Assembly (NCBI GenBank): GCA_940671915.1
Contig: CALNVZ010002974.1
Location: 36,804,085-36,868,084 of the forward strand
DNA from: Paracentrotus lividus
Taxonomy: Eukaryota > Echinodermata > Echinoidea > Camarodonta > Echinidae
Reading direction: 5' to 3'
DNA: 64,000 bases
This document shows, one piece after another, positions 24,362-39,000 of the stretch. The notes under the pieces were generated by a model that was not told the DNA's origin, searched no databases, and worked only from the letters and a program-made list of their open reading frames with translations. Numbering within the stretch: the stretch's first letter is position 1; the number at the start of each line of letters is the position of its first letter. The position numbers and the translations under genes are program-made.

Positions 24362-27300
24362 CACCCAAACGCCGAAAAACACAGCTCATATTTATTGATA
24401 TATTTTTCATAAAACAGTATATAACAATGTGTTATTTTTCCATGCAGTCCCATTTTACATAACTCAATAAAACGTAAAAGTGATCTCAAAAATGGAAGTC
24501 ATTCGTTTCTTTGTTTTTCTTTGTTTTTCAATGGAGGAAAAAAAAAAAAAAAAAAAAAACCCGACCGACCCGATTTTTGAAAAAAGGCATTCATTGGACA
24601 ACCAAACAATTTTTTTTTTTGGCCTTATCAATTGGCAATTGATCGTAGCTCTAAATTTTAAAGGGTACGGGTTGGGAATGACAGATGTAGATAAACTTCT
24701 TGAGAAATGACACTCGGGCCAGACAGATATTTGAACCCGAAGCATTTTGATAAATGTCAATTTAATAAACTACTATAGCAAACAATAATGTATATCACAA
24801 GCAAGGAAATATTCCTTGTTTGGTATAGGAATAAGCAAGTTTTTGGTTTAAATCAATTAGTAGAAAACTGTGTTATTTTTGTTTTTTCTTACAGTGATAA
24901 AGGTGTTCATGGGAAAGAAGTAACTCCCTTCATCTTAAGCAGGGTCAATGAAATAACACAAGGGAAATCTCTTACAGCCAGTATCCTTTTCTTTATCTAC
25001 ACAAAGCAAGTTTATAAATGGTTGATTTCATATGAATGTGTAAATGACCTTCTCCTTCTCATTTCACTATCATATACAACTACTGTGTTAGTGGTTATTT
25101 TCAAGGTGGTTTTATTTTCGCGAATTTTGCAAGTCCATGCATCTTTGCGAAAATTTCCACTTCAACGTAAGACCATTTATAGTTCTAGTAATGAAAAAAA
25201 TCACAAGAATCGTGAAATTATCAACTCGCGAATTTCCCAAACTAGTCCAAAATCCCGAAAATATCTGTATGCATAAATATTGCATTATTAAACTATAACT
25301 TAAAGCCTACTAGGTTTTGAAATAGAATTACAATGTTTAAATCTATGCTGCAAATCTGTTTGCCTGCATAGCCTCTTTCATGTACCCATGGCATTGTTTT
25401 TTCTCAATCAAAATCCACATTTTGTGCACCACAAATATCATTAGTTCAAAAGTCAATATACATGTATTTGTCAGTAGTTATGATGTCTTAAGGTGTCACT
25501 CTGTGATCACCAATAATCAGATTACTATAATTTTTTCCTAGTATCAGGAGCAATGCCTAAAAAGAAGATTGATTTTGACTAAGAACATTGTGATAATGTT
25601 GCACAAGTGGGAACTCCCATTTGTTCAAGTGTCACTTCCATGGTCCCCTTCTTGTGCAAAATATGGATTAATTCCTTAACATGCCTGCCACAGATATTGC
25701 TCTTGTCAAAAACAATGCAAAAGTTGGCAGTGAGATCGCTCTCGAGCTAGCTAAAATCAGAAGGAAATGTAAATCACAACCATTATCTTCAAACATTCCA
25801 CATGTTCCCAAGAGACATTATTCCACTCATGCTGCAAGATACAGGAGTAGATGCAGTATCGGTGCAAGAAGGCATAGCCTAATTATATTTGGTGGGAAAC
25901 TGATCATGTTTTTAGAGTAATACTTGTTTGCTACTTGGCAACATAATCACTGTGTATGATTGTATATTGAATTTGATTAAGTGTCTTATTATGCCATTGG
26001 GCTTGTATTATTAAGACTACACTGCTCAGAATGTTGCATATGGGTTAAGAACCGGCCAGATTTGAGTAATTGGGGTTAGCTACACAATGCTGCTGGTTCA
26101 CATGGCTTAAGTTTTCAAGGGACTTAAAAGTAAGAATTAATTTCCCAAGAACAATACATTGTGCTTTGGAATGTAATGTACTAACTAAGTAGTTACTCTA
26201 GGAATACTGAAAGAAAGGAAATAAAAATCAAAACACACAGTTATTCCTTATTTTAAAATCACATATAAAATATTTTTATTTGCAGGACAGACATGAAGTG
26301 AAAAGCTTATTGAAGAGACGGGTGTTACTCCTGCTACAGTGGCTGCATTTGAAGGCAACTGCACATAGGACTGACAGACAGTCAGTTACAGGGTTTGGCT
26401 ACCACTCAACATGCTGTGAAGAACTCAAGGAGAGATCTTGCTGGGTTTTGAGTCAGGTAATGTTGAATTGCAGGATGCTTAACCTTCAAAACTATTTATC
26501 AATGAATATCTCCTCAAATATGACTAGACTTTGTTACATGTAAATATACATGTATACCATTTTCATGGAGATTTCAAACATTCATCTTTATTCTTTTTGG
26601 AGCTTCTTCAAACCTTCATTTGTATATTTTATTTTATTTTCTGTTTAAAAAACAAAAACAAAAAGCATTGATTCAGGGTAAACTTTCTCTGTATGGATGA
26701 ATTTTTCCTCTCATGGATCCCTCTTCTGAGGACCGATGTCCCTTCCCATCTGAAAAATAATCTACATTATCCCAGTCAAAAATCTTCTAAAAACACATTT
26801 TCATGTCAACTATAGTTTTTTTTTTCCTTTTTAACAAATTTCATAAGCACATACAGATGCCACAGCCAGTGTTATGCGCCATAAAAAAGATATTAATTTA
26901 TTAGGCTTGCTCTAACCTCTTGATATTTTGTATTTCCTACAGAGATTGACCGGAGGAACGACCGTGTCAGGACCATGATAGCAGCTCATCTAGCAGGCAT
27001 TCCTATCTTTTGTTACAGGGGAATAGGAGGAGTACATAAGGGAGGGAGAAACAAGTAAGTCATTACATTATGATGTGATATTTTGCTTTCATTGTGTCCA
27101 TGGCTCTGCATCACAGTAGAAGAGTGATAAAAGTGATCGACCACCACATTTCTTTCTCGAACTCTACGTTCTAAACTTATGGAATCTTCATGCTTTTTTG
27201 AGGTAACATTCATTGGGGACCCTTCTGCGGAAGCTCTTCTTTAATAATTATGCAAGGCAGGTCCGCCGAAATCATTTAATCAACATACATATAATGAAAG

Positions 27301-30062
27301 TATTGTAATACTTCTTTCATTTTTTATAGTTTTGTCTCTCCTATTTCTACTTTCTGTTCTTTAAGATCCACTTAAATACTTGTTTTCTGTGATGTCCTCT
27401 TTGTTTGCAATTTGTCTCAAGAGGATTTATAGGTCTTGTATGATATAATTATTATCATATTAACATGTATCTCATGAAACGTCACAGTTAAATCCTTCTT
27501 TGAGCAGTTCTTGGTGGCAAAGGGTAAAAATCATGAGTGGTTCTGATGATATGTATTTTTTAGTGTATTTTTCCGTCCCCAGCCACAGAGGATCCGGGAA
27601 AAAAATGACAATGAATAATTTATAGATTCATTAATTTTAAAAAAGTGATTTTTTACTTATAATCAATCAGGTATGGATGTCAGTGCTGATTTACAAGAAT
27701 TGGGACGTACTCCTGTTACTGTGGTCTCAGCTGGATCAAAGTCTATCCTAGATATACCTCGTACTTTGGAATATTTGGTGAGGAAATTGCTTTAATCTAA
27801 ATTTATCAAATTCAATTTTCTCATATGTGATTCGTAATTGGACTCGTTGATAACTTAATTTTATGTGGTACAGTTCACTCCTCTCGTTTACAAAGATCTT
27901 GAACAAAGCCAATTTTCTTGTTAAAATCTCTTTTAAAAACACGACACATGTGCATGATTTATTTGAAATTGGGTTCAATATGAATTGCCTGTCGTTATAA
28001 CAAAATCTTGCTATGTCCATGCTCTAATTTGGAATGGACTGTATTGGAGTTCTTGGAAGAGTTCTGAGAATAAGAGTGCAGGATTGCAAATGAGACTATG
28101 GTTTATGAGGCATATATAGGTCAATAGATCCTTTTAGACATTAGTGAAAAACACATACAGAGGCCTACTGCACATGGGGCTTGTTTGACTTAATAAATTC
28201 CTAGTTGTGTGCCGTATTATTACTCAACACCTCATTTTCAGTTGACCAGTTTGCACATATTATTTGGGAATCTATGTGGATAGAAAGCCTTGATCAACAC
28301 AGGCACCTATTTTTGGTAGCCAGTTATACTAAAAGACACACATACTAGTAAATATACTTGTATATATATGTGTTGTTGAATATTAAATTAACATCATGAA
28401 TCTCTCTATTTCGCTCATCAGGAAACGCAAGGTGTGACAGTTGCAACATATGGAACATCTCCAGACTTTCCAGCATTCTTTACAAGACACAGTGGGTGAA
28501 GTCTCCATGTAACATCCCAACAGCTCAGAGGCTGCCCAACTAATAGGTATTTTTGGCCCGATTCCGAACCTGGGTATAAACAACAAAGGCTTTAGGCAAC
28601 TTACCAAAAGATAGAGCCGCGGCCTCCTGTACGAACACTGCAAGGCAGCATTTTATACGCGGATGTAACTAATCCCTCCTATATAGTCAATGCTAGGAGA
28701 ACAGCGACCGGTATATCCGCTTATGATCATGCAGAATTTAATGCAGTATCATTGTATGTGTAAACTGTGGTTGCTGTCTAGACTTTTGGTCTGGTTAGAA
28801 CAACGGTTCAGAAATGCCATCAATCATGTCATTTATTATCTTTATTACAGCAGGCATTTTCAAATGTTAGAGCCTGTACCAACTAAGTGTTTGTATTTTC
28901 CTTCAAAAAAGAAAAGGATTGTGTGTGTAGTGTTAAGAGAAGAATATAGATACCAAATAGCCCTGGTCAGGTCATCATCAATAATAGCATAATCTTCCTT
29001 TCATCAATATTGAATCAGACGGAAGTATTGTTTTGTATTCATAATGCTATGCCCAACCTAGTATAGAGGAGAAAATGGGGTCATGGTACTTTAAATGGTC
29101 AGCTCGAAGAAATTGTTTCAGATTCTTAAAATATAGACTGCTAGTATGTGCCGATAAACATGTGGAAGAATACACAGATTTGCTATAGCGATTTGAGTAT
29201 AGTCAAATTCTACTTGTCCAAACATATTCAAATACAATAGGTTGGAGATATGTCTAGGTTTAATGTTGGTGTAACACAGGCCTGAAACTGTACTTTTGCT
29301 GAACAAATTTGCACTATTCTGCACATGTTGCAGGTCTATTTCTTATAGTTTACTACTGGAGCCTCAATTGTAACAAGTGTTGACTTCTGTTCAAGAAATA
29401 GCGAAACATGGAAAGTTTCATTGAGATGAATATGCTTACCAGTAATAGGATGTGTACGAATAATGAGGAAGATTCTTTACTGTGTTCTGTTTAGATAGCA
29501 ACTTTCTTTGGGACTTGGTAGTGGAATATTGATTGCTGTCCTACTCCACAGAAGGTTTGCTGCTGATGGTGAACTGATAGAGGCGCTATACAGACAGCTG
29601 TATCAGAAGCCGAGTAAGTGATTACCTTTATTATTAATTGATGGTAGTATTATGTTATGTGCATGTATCCAGTCGCAAAATACACAGCTTCGGGCCTTAC
29701 ACTGTTTAGAGAGCTTTATTAACCCAGTTTGCAACCAAATGCTGTACTCTGGAAATATGCGTGGTGCATTAATTTCACAAACATGGCGGATCCAGGTGGG
29801 GGCGCCTAAATAACATAAATAACAGTGAATACAGTATTCTAATACATAGTGCTGTAGAATATCAATTGCATTTTGCAAGTAGTGCCTGTACGTAAGAGTT
29901 GTGATCAATCGCAAATTTGAAACTACTTTCGATTACTTCACAGTGAGACTTTTATGCAAGAAGTGTATGCAACAAGGATCCTGATTTATTGTTAGGCCAA
30001 AAAAAAAATTGTTTGGTTGTCCTCACGACCGACGACCCTCTGAAAACGGCCCGACCGACCAA

Positions 30063-30093
<31 letters not shown>

Positions 30094-33000
30094 CACCCAA
30101 ACGCCGAAAATACACAGCTCATATTTATTGATTTATTTTTCATAAAACAGTATATAAATGTGTTATTTTCATGCAGTCCCATTTTACATAACTAATAAAC
30201 GTAAAAGTGATCTAAAAATGGAAGTCATCGTTTCTGTTTTTTCTTTGTTTTCAATGAGGAAAAAAAAAAAAAAAAAAAACCCGACCGACCGACCCAGATT
30301 TTTTGAAAAAAGGCATTCCATTGGACAACCAAACAATTTTTTTTTTTGGCCTTTCAATGGCAATTGATCGTAGCTCTAAATTTAAAGGGTACGGGTTGGG
30401 AATGCAGATGTGATAAACTTCTTGAGAAAATGACACTCGGGCAGACAGATATTTGAACCCGAAGCATTTTGATAAATGTCAATTTAATAAACTACTATAG
30501 CAAACAATAATGTATATCACAAGCAAGGAAATATTTCCTTGTTTGGTATAGGAATAAGCAAGTTTTTGGTTTAAATCAATTAGTAGAAAAACTGTGTTAT
30601 TTTTTGTTTTCTTACAGTGATAAAGGTGTTCATGGGAAAGAAGTACTCCCTTCATCTTAAGCAGGGTCAATGAAATAACACAAGGGAAATCTCTTAACAG
30701 CCAGTATCTTTTCTTTATCTACACAAAGCAAGTTTATAATGGTTGATTTCAATATGAATGTGTAAATGACCTTCTCCTTCTCATTTCACTATCATATACA
30801 ACTACTGTGTTAGTGGTTATTTTCAAGTGGTTTTATTTCGCGTAATTTTGCAAGTCCATGCATCTTTGCGAAATTTCCACTTCAACGTAAGACCATTTAT
30901 AGTTCTAGTAATGAAAAAATCACAAGAATCGTGAAATTATCACTCGCGAATTTCCAAACTAGTCCAAATCCCGAAAATATCTGTATGCATAAATATTGCT
31001 TATTAAACTATAAACTTAAAGCCTACTAGGTTTTGAAAATAGAATTACAATGTTTAATTATGCTGCAAATCTGTTTGCCTGCATAGCCTCTTCATGTACC
31101 CATGGCATTGTTTTTTCTCAATCAAAATTCCACATTTTGTGCACCACAAATATCATTAGTCAAAGTTCAATAATACATGTATTTGTAGTAGTTATGATGT
31201 CTTAAGGTGTCACTCTGTGATCACAATAATCAGATTACATAATTTTTTCCTAGTATCAGGAGCAATGCCTAAAAAGAAGATTGATTTTGACTAAGACATT
31301 GTGATAATGTTGACACAAGTGGGAACTCCCATTTGTTCAAGTGTCACTTCCATGGTCCCCTTCTTGTGCAAAAATATGATTAATCCTTAACATGCCTGCC
31401 ACAGATATTGCTCTTGTCAAAAACATGCAAAAGTTGGCAGTGAGATCGCTCTGGAGCTAGCTAAAATCAGAAGAAATGTAAATCACAACCATTATCTTCA
31501 ACATTCCACATTTTCCAAGAGACATGATTCCACTCATGCTGCAAGATTCAGGAGTAGATGCAGTATCGGTGCAAGAAGGCATCTATGTACATCTTCTTCT
31601 AGTCGTCCTGTAGTAATAGGAGCAAGCATTGTGGATCATACAGCTTCTGCCCAAGGAAAGGAACTTGTGGAGAACATAATTCATGTCAGACATATTTGAG
31701 GCTCTGGTATGATAAAACAAAAGAGCTTTCTTTCTGCTAAATAGTGTTTTCTTAAACAATATCTGAAAGAAGAAACAATTTCTTGTTAAATCCTTTGCTG
31801 ATTTTTTTTCCTTTGAAAATTTGAATCCCTCAGAATTATGAGGATGACATAAATTAAGAAATATTAGTCAAAATATTTACACTATCCTCTAATTTACTTT
31901 TACACAGTCGGCGTCCTATAGTTAAAAGGGTTTATGACATTGCTGCGGTGAAAATTGCTCTTTGGTCAGTCCCTAAACCTACATTGCAATCCTACATCTT
32001 AGGCACACCAAAGCCAAAAGCATTGTTGGTTCCCCATGTTAAAGCCTCTACCAACACAAAGAGCTATTTTAAGATTTACATTAATGTTCATGGTAAAGTA
32101 ATGTGAATCTTTCTGTTTAGTATGGGAGGAGCAACAAATCAGGTTCTTTTCGTATTGGATATGGTGGGTTGGAAGAAATCTAGCGGATGCCTTGACAAGA
32201 CTTGAACCTCTCCTGTCTTTCTATCAGCCATTGGAATGATTTTCTGGCCATGCTCTACGCAGTAACTGCGGACATATGGTAAATCCTTCTCTTTCTTCCT
32301 CATACATCTTTAGCTATCATTCTTTTTTCTCCCTTTTGATCCTCTAATCAATTCTTCTGTACTCTTAATCTTATTCTCTTTTTCGATGTTCTCCTCCTGT
32401 CACCCTCTTTCCTCCATTCCTCCACTCTCATTTGAAAGGATAAACTATATAATAGTCGCTATAATGTCAGAAACACTGAGGTGATAGAGTGGAAACTCAT
32501 AATAAAGAGGGTCTGATATGAGTATAGTGAGATTCCTGAATAACAAGGCAACATTGCTGGTCCCAGCTCTTTGTATAATATTTTTGAAGTCTGATGTAAC
32601 AATATATCCATGGTCCAGACCTCATTATAATGAGTTTCCACTGTATTAACAAACTTGATTAAGTGAAGCTCAACTGTAGTGAAAACATAATCCCTATGTA
32701 TATTTGGGGAAAAAGTATCAAGAATAGCTCGGCAATGAACATACAGTTTCTCCCATGGGGCTCCCTACATAGCTTACAAGCAAAAATCTTGAGGAGCCCA
32801 ATCAACTCCATACCAAAAAAAAAAAAAAAAAAGGATAGGTCAAGCCCTCCAAAAATCTACCCTTGTATCCACAGTGAAAAAATACATGGGCCTCTGGTGA
32901 TAAGCCTCCTAAGGCCAGAAAGAGCCCCTGTCAATCAATTATCACCATTGAAACTTGCACATAATGATTTTCCCCAAAGGTTGAAAAAGAGCCCCCATGA

Positions 33001-36000
33001 AGATTTCTTTTTAATGCTGCCATGTACATGGTATAACTAGATAGAGTAATTTTTTTTTTTTTTTAATCCAAAATTTAAAGACCAGAGATGCCACTTTTCC
33101 GGAAATTTCCGGAATACCGGAAATTTCAAAAGGCGGGCGAAAATTCCGGAAATTTCCGGATTGTATGCAATACGCATTGAGTGCATGATCTTTGCATACA
33201 AGCGGCGCACTAGCGCCAGAGGGGCNNNNNNNNNNNNNNNNNNNNNNNNNAAGGCCTATGCAGTCATTCTTCTAGTGTCCTTAGTATATAGGAGCAGGCA
33301 GCTGTATGGATCAATACAGCTTCTGCCCAAGGAAAGGAACTTGTGGTAGACAATAATTCATGTCAGACATTTTGAGGCTCTTTGGTATGATAAAAACAAA
33401 AGAGCTTTCTTTCTGCTAATAGGTGTTTCTTAACAATATCTGAAAGAAGAAACAATTTCTTGTTAAATCCTTTTGCTGATTTTTTTTCCTTTGAAAATTT
33501 GAATCCCTCAGAATTATGAGGATGACATAAATTAAGAAATATTAGTCAAAAATATTTACACTATCCTCTAATTACTTTTACACATGTCGGCGTCCTATAG
33601 TTAAAAGGGTTTATGACATTGCTGCGGTGAAATTGCTTTGGTCAGTCCCTAAACCTACATTGCAATCCTACATCTTAGGCACACCAAAGCCAAAAGCATT
33701 GTTGGTTCCCCTGTAATAGCCTCTACCAACACAAAGAGCTATTTTAAGATTAACATTAATGTTCATGGTAATATATGTGAATCTTTCTGTTTAGTATGGA
33801 GGAGCAACAATCAGGTTCTTTCGTATTGGATATGGTGGAGTTGGAAGAAATCTAGCGGATGCTTTGACAAGACTTGAACCTCTCCTGTCTTTTATAAGCC
33901 ATTGAAATGATTTTGCTGGCCATGCTCTACGCAGTAACTGCGACTATGGTAAAATCCTTCTCTTCTCTCTCCTCATACATTCTTTAGCTTATCATTCTTT
34001 TTTCTCCCTTTTGATCCTCTATCAATTCTTCTGTACTTCTAATCTTATTCTCTTTTTCGATGTTCTCCTCCTGTCACCCTCTTTCTCTCCCATTCCTCCA
34101 CTCTCATTTGGAAAGGATAACTATTATATAGTCGCTATATGTCGAACACTGAGGTGATAGAGTGGGAAACTCATAATAAAGAGGTCTGATATGAGTATAG
34201 TGAGATTCCTGATATATACAAGGCAACATTGCTGGTCCCAGCTCTTGTATAATTATATTTTTGAAGTCTGATGTACAATTATATTCATGGTCCCAAGGAC
34301 TTCATTATTAATGAGTTTCCACTGTATTAACAAAACTTGATTAAGTGAAGCTCACTGTAGTGAAAACATAACCCTATGTTATTTGGGGAAAGTATCAAGA
34401 AATAGCTCGGCATAGACATACAAGTTTCTTCCCATGGGGCTCCCTACATAGGGCTTACAAGCAAAATCTTGAGGAGCCCATCACTCCATAACAAAAAAAA
34501 AAAAAAAAAGGATAGGTCAAGCCCTCCAATATCTACCCTTGTATCCACAGTGAAAAAATCATGGGCCTCGGTGATTAAGCCTCCTAAGGCCAGAAAGAGC
34601 CCCTGTCAATCAAATTATCACCATTGAAAACTTGCACATAAGATTTTCCCCAAAGGGTGAAAAAGAGCCCCCATGAAGATTTCTTTTTTAATGCGCCCTT
34701 GTACATGTATAACTAGATAGAGTAATATTTTTTTTTTTTTTAATCCAAACATTTAAGACCAGAGATGCACTTTTCCGGAATTCCGAGAATTCGGAAATTT
34801 CAAGGCGGGCGAGAAATTCCGGAAATTTCCGGATTGTATGCAATACGTCATTGAGTGACATGATCTTTGCATACAAGCGGCGCACTAGCGCCAGAGGGGC
34901 GAATCGCGCGCGCACACCCATGCTTGCATTGCTGGATGGAGGAGCGAAACCATCGATCTCCCCGCTCGTCTACTCGCCCTAGCTTTCGGCGACCGTTAGC
35001 TGCGCTCGCGCTGGGTGCATATCGCATGCAGGCGGCTGCGCGCGCGCCTGAACATGTGTGCGTGAGACAATAACAACAACTACCCTGGATTTTTTAGCTG
35101 GATTAAACTTGATTATACCTGCGACTAAAAGCTATCGCATGGGAATTTGATGAGATCAACATGGCAACTTAGCTTCCAAAAAGAAAGAAGAAATAGACTT
35201 ATGGCCTGTGTATCATACCATCTTCTAAGGTGAAAACATGCTCATCATTGCAAGTGTTTCGCCCATTTTTCAAAGGAAATTTTACCGGTAAGAAAATTGG
35301 ATTTTTTCTTTCGTCCGAACATAATGGTGGTTCTAACGATAGCCTTTAAAATGCATAAATCAACCAAATATTGAGCTGCCAGAGATTGCTAGCAACAAGC
35401 AAATACTATCGGCAACGTTTGATGATATCTCTAGGCCTTAGGCTTAGGCCTATGGTTTATGGAAGATCTCTGTGAGCGTTCCGATCTATTATTGTAATCT
35501 TTTTTTGTAGAAATTATCTCCTCACTACCGCTTGTAAGAGATTAGTAATTACTAAATCATATGATTTCTAACGGTATATCTTATAAGAGTTGGCAGCCAG
35601 ATGCTGATTGTGGATAAAATTTAAAGTATTAAATCTTCCTAACTCTGAACCTTATACACTGTTCAGTATATTAATTCCTTCCTTCAGTTTAGAGGTTTGG
35701 ATTAACGCTGGTAGTGACTTCATGGACGTTAAGCATTTTGTATCGGTGATAAAATTGATAGGGTTATTCTCTGTTCAATGAACTTTGTTGGATTCTTGTG
35801 ATTATCACTAAACTATGTTAGATATAAGTACGTTATATTCGTTGCATGCTATGTGTTATTTAGTATTGCAAAAAAAGTTGCGGCGATAATGTCGTTGAAA
35901 TATTCAGTTCTGAAACGGGTTTAGAAATGCATAAAGTCAGGAGCTTCACGGGTGGCGCGTGCCCCCTTCCCTCGCATTAAAGGGCCTATAAGTCGGCGTC

Positions 36001-39000
36001 GACCTACTCCCACTCTTTTGAAAAGTATAAGATATATTCCTCTTCTCACGTCTCCCCCTCGTTGCTTGGGGCGAGGAGCTCACGTTCTAGTTCTTTATCG
36101 CCACCATTCGCTCGCTAGTTTAGGAATTCAGTTAATACCTCTCTTTAGATGAGCCTACTCTGATATAGTACCGTAATACCACTTACGGTCAAGGTTGTAT
36201 CTGGATGATATCTTGCTTTTTATCTTACATAGATAATTAATCAATGTGCCTCCTTTCTAAACTACTGTTATATGCCATACTTTTTGCACTACAGACTAGC
36301 TTTCGCGATGCTTACTGGACTAGTGTGGTGAACATCGCCGAGCAATGCTAAAATTTCTGCCGATTTATCTGGTTGTATGCTGTCGTTACTGACTAATTCT
36401 TCATTAATTATAATAGTCCTATGTATGTAATTGTAGAGTTATGTTTCACGAATGACTGACTTCTTGAATCAGTGAAATATAATAGTCGAGTCGCATAACC
36501 AATAACTACTACTTATAAGTGACGCTCCTTAGATAAATAAGGTACTACACAACCATTAGAGAGCACTTCATGTAAGGCATTCGTTAGTAACATTCATTGT
36601 GATCCATATTCTTATATATAATGTTTAAAGTTAGTAATCTCAACTGCTATTCAACTGACATACCAGACATTATCGCTCTGTCTCATGTCAGCCAGTTGCG
36701 TATCATGACTCAGTTCAGACCGATGTTATCTGCAGACTGATTATTTAGAAAAACTCCGTCCAGAAGTGGACCTTTTGTAGTACCAGAGTCCTGAGCGTTA
36801 GTTTTGCAGGTTGTCAATAGACTTCACTTGACACCGATATATTATAAGGCTTCCAATGTCTCATGATACGTCCCTTACCCTTAAATCACTTCTCTACATG
36901 AATACATCTCGCATAACGTGGTATGGCATTTGTTCTTGCGAACAGCCGTCGTCAATGGTTTGGGTTGTTGCAGAGGTCCCTGATTCTAGTACTTGTACTT
37001 CGGGTGATTGCCGAGCATTGGTAGGTTAGAGCAAAGGTTATCTAATGTGTGATGGACCTCCTGAGATTACACTATACTTCCTATGAAGATGCCTCTCACA
37101 ACGCATTAGAAATACAAGGCGTCGACAGTATCGGCGCGTGAGGATGATCGTTTAGGTAGGCCATTCGTGCTTCATTCGATATTCTGCAGCCCAGTAAATC
37201 TATATCCACTTCGAAGTTTACACCCATGAGATGTATGCCTCTTCAGTCTAACCAAGTGGTCACGACTTATCACATTATTGAGTTGGTCATATGGTATAGG
37301 GTAATTGAATGACTTGTTCATCATATACTCATGTCATACTCACAGTGTTAGAAGCTTCCATTGCTAATTATAGCTGAATATTAGACGAAGTAAGAATTGG
37401 TCCTAACTTAATCTAATGGTCCATATTGCGGAAATTGCTATCCTTAATTACACACGACCATTATGTGACTCCATTTTATTTGTAACTGGGACACTGCATT
37501 GGCTCTATTATTCTGTATATTCACATCCATTCGTTACAATCTGCAATCTTTACATTCACACTTGTTGTACATGTGATATTCCTTATCTGTACATTACAAA
37601 ACCCCAGTTACTGCCTACTGTTTACTTTTTGACTGCATCCTTTTTTGGCATGCATGACAGTAATACTTGAACCACATTGTAATTATCAATAGGTTTACTT
37701 TATCCTACTAGAGCACATTGAAATTTAAGATATAGCGCCACAATGATGAGTATGAGTCCATGGTGTGTCTCATACAACCACGCATGAAGAGGTGTAATTG
37801 TGTTTATCAGCAAAGCACACTCAGATGTATACCGTACATTCATGCGCACGTGGAAACCAACAGTCTGGAATTGCTCTCGAATAAGCTGGAATGGAACAAT
37901 GAATGGATCGAGGAATACTATTTACTGCATGATATACACTACTAGGCTATACATGATAGAAGTTATTTTGTCTGAGTTCACTTGGTTCTTTATCGAGCTT
38001 ATTCATATCTGACGGTTATATAAGTGTATCGCTTTAATAGGAGTATAAGTTTATCCATTCCACTTTTTACTTTCAACCAAGGATTTGCGAAAATCTAATT
38101 GACAATCTTCGGAGTCCAGTAACTGTGATGATCAACGATCAGTCCTATATCTATTTGCTCATTCACAATCCATTACTGTCATACCTGCCTTAGATTCATG
38201 TAAAGTTACGACATCGATAAATACGCGCACAACCATAATCTACTCCTGGACTTCAGCTCGTCATCACACATACCGTATTGATTCGTGACCGCGCGTAGCA
38301 GCTACGTCCGGACTCAGTGTACCGCTTATAATTATTACATCATATCGGTCGCATCAGCGTGCAGATTACTCGTGCAGCGATTATCTTGTACAGTTCGTAA
38401 TCGACGACCTTCACGTTACACAGCTATTGAGTCGATGTGTTTCAGATCAAATAAAATTGTATGGAATAATCTTATAGATAATTCAAGTATATAATTGCAG
38501 AGAATTCACAGTTTCGCGTATTATTTGCAAGCTTATTTGCTATCAGTTTACGTTGTGGAAAGATATTAGTTAGCCAGATTAGCGAAGATATTATATATAT
38601 TAATATCTCATTACGAAAAGACTCCACCGAGAAGATTTCATGTAATGGTTATTTTTCTGTCATTGCCTGTCAACAGAGGCATGACACAACACCTGTCTAG
38701 ATGGATATTTTACAAACAATACTATATTTGTATCATTATCACATCAACATTTGCTATTTCGAGATTATCATGGCTAATATTAACCAGATTATAACTATGG
38801 GAATATTATGTTGAGATAATGAAGTTTAACTCTCACTGAATTAACTATGGTCACAATTAGTCACTTGATCGGACACGCATTTTTACTTTTCTAACAGCTC
38901 ATCGTACTACATGTTCAGTCGCGTCATCAAGCTTATGTGTGACCTCAATATTATATGGTTATTCTATTCGCCACAGACAATGAGATATGAAGAATCTCAA

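Larger units (their letters stand above)
20084..25880. repeat. Assembly duplication A, copy 1 (clean)
   Basis: The block from AGCCTATAGTTATATT to GCAAGAAGGCAT recurs immediately downstream at 25881-31581, in the same order and orientation, covering exons 3-9 and their introns. All exons in this copy have open frames. Confidence 0.9.
31582..33225. repeat. Assembly duplication B, copy 1
   Basis: The stretch from the kinase-start part of exon 9 through exon 10 and part of intron 10. It recurs at 33251-34905 after the N gap, with one-base indels distributed over both copies. Confidence 0.85.

Noticed and set aside
25881-31581. A second, degenerate glycosidase gene (tandem paralogue)
   Set aside because: The introns are as similar as the exons, the differences are one-base indels, and the block begins mid-intron and ends mid-exon. 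Assembly error explains it better.
33161-33349. Open frame crossing the N gap
   Set aside because: The gap was translated as X, and both sides are duplicated, error-rich assembly edges.
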